Of a DNA stretch of 64,000 nt, positions 63,722 through 64,000 are shown piece by piece. The DNA is from Symbiodinium microadriaticum (taxonomy: Eukaryota; Sar; Dinophyceae; Suessiales; Symbiodiniaceae). Location: positions 147,931 to 211,930 of the forward strand of contig LSRX01001133.1 in assembly GCA_001939145.1 (NCBI GenBank), read 5' to 3'. Position 1 is the first letter of the stretch. Every line of letters begins with the position of its first letter. The notes under the pieces were generated by a model, which had not been told where the DNA came from, did no database searches, and saw nothing but the letters and a program-made list of their open reading frames with translations. The position numbers were made by a program, and so were the translations under genes.

Positions 63722-63813
63722 CCCGTAGGCCCCTAAGTAGTTCCTTTTTGGGATTACCTTATAGGATTCTAAGTATAAGCCATAAAAAGGAACTACTTAG
63801 GGGTGTATGGGTA
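63722..63813. repeat. Family A hairpin element
   Basis: CCCGTAGGCCCCTAAGTAG and complement ACTTAGGGGTGTATGGG bound it. It is the copy closest to 3023-3116. Confidence 0.9.
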
Positions 63814-64000
63814 GATGGGCCTTCACAAATTAGAATCGGGAAATATTGGAGCCTGAATGGGTTTTAGTATATAGGTAGCGCATTGGGTCAGGTTCATCGA
63901 ACGGCTCCACAAAGCTCTCTATATCAATCCAGGATAGGGGCGGGTAGTGTAGGGGTCTTCGGGGGAGGGGGGCTAATGACGGACATGTGTCGAAAACTTT

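Noticed and set aside
1..64000. Coccidian (Eimeria-type) or chromerid origin suggested by TTTAGGG repeats
   Set aside because: The relict dinoflagellate spliced leader, the GC/GA donors and the FWSHSW-type membrane family fit a dinoflagellate better.

Overview
The window looks like nuclear DNA of a dinoflagellate (my own reading, no search run). Four things point there: (i) a relict dinoflagellate spliced leader, GTAGCCATTTTGGCTCAAG, on the minus strand at 41742-41760; (ii) introns that mostly start with GC or GA instead of GT and end in AG followed by G; (iii) a gene of a multi-pass membrane family that I know as strongly expanded in symbiotic dinoflagellates (FWSHSW...VFLD.ACIHQTD...RLWC); (iv) very long repeat-filled introns. 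No rRNA, tRNA, CRISPR array or true telomere was found. Long ORFs are almost absent because the coding sequence lies in GC-rich exons of 17-222 nt.

Layout, all confident genes on the minus strand. 1513-25433: a JMJD6-like JmjC-domain oxygenase gene; 21 exons can be joined without a frame break from 25433 to 4642, with weaker C-terminal exons down to about 380. 26207-36061: a Lys/Arg/Ser-rich, nuclear-looking protein, 13 exons ending in a stop; further exons at 36974-38899 may belong to it. 38953-39527: a 575-bp element with inverted ends. 40760-41760: an intronless, frameshifted coding relic with the relict spliced leader at its 5' end, that is, a re-inserted mRNA. 42623-43253: two exons of an unidentified gene. 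44467-46340: the complete two-exon membrane-protein gene (521 aa). 47236-56556: scattered exons, one with a methyltransferase-like motif. 57130-59034: several exons of an unrecognised protein. 60887-63711: weak exon candidates.

The rest is repeats. Degenerate TTTAGGG heptamers occur in tracts of either polarity, and at least six families of 60-200 bp hairpin (MITE-like) elements are interspersed. Two organisational features stand out. First, exons tend to sit where the plus strand changes from CCCTAAA on the left to TTTAGGG on the right; in gene sense, introns begin G-rich and end C-rich, so their ends are complementary. Second, the only intron of the 521-aa gene consists largely of two inverted copies of one hairpin family, and its 3' splice site lies at the end of one copy, as in an introner.
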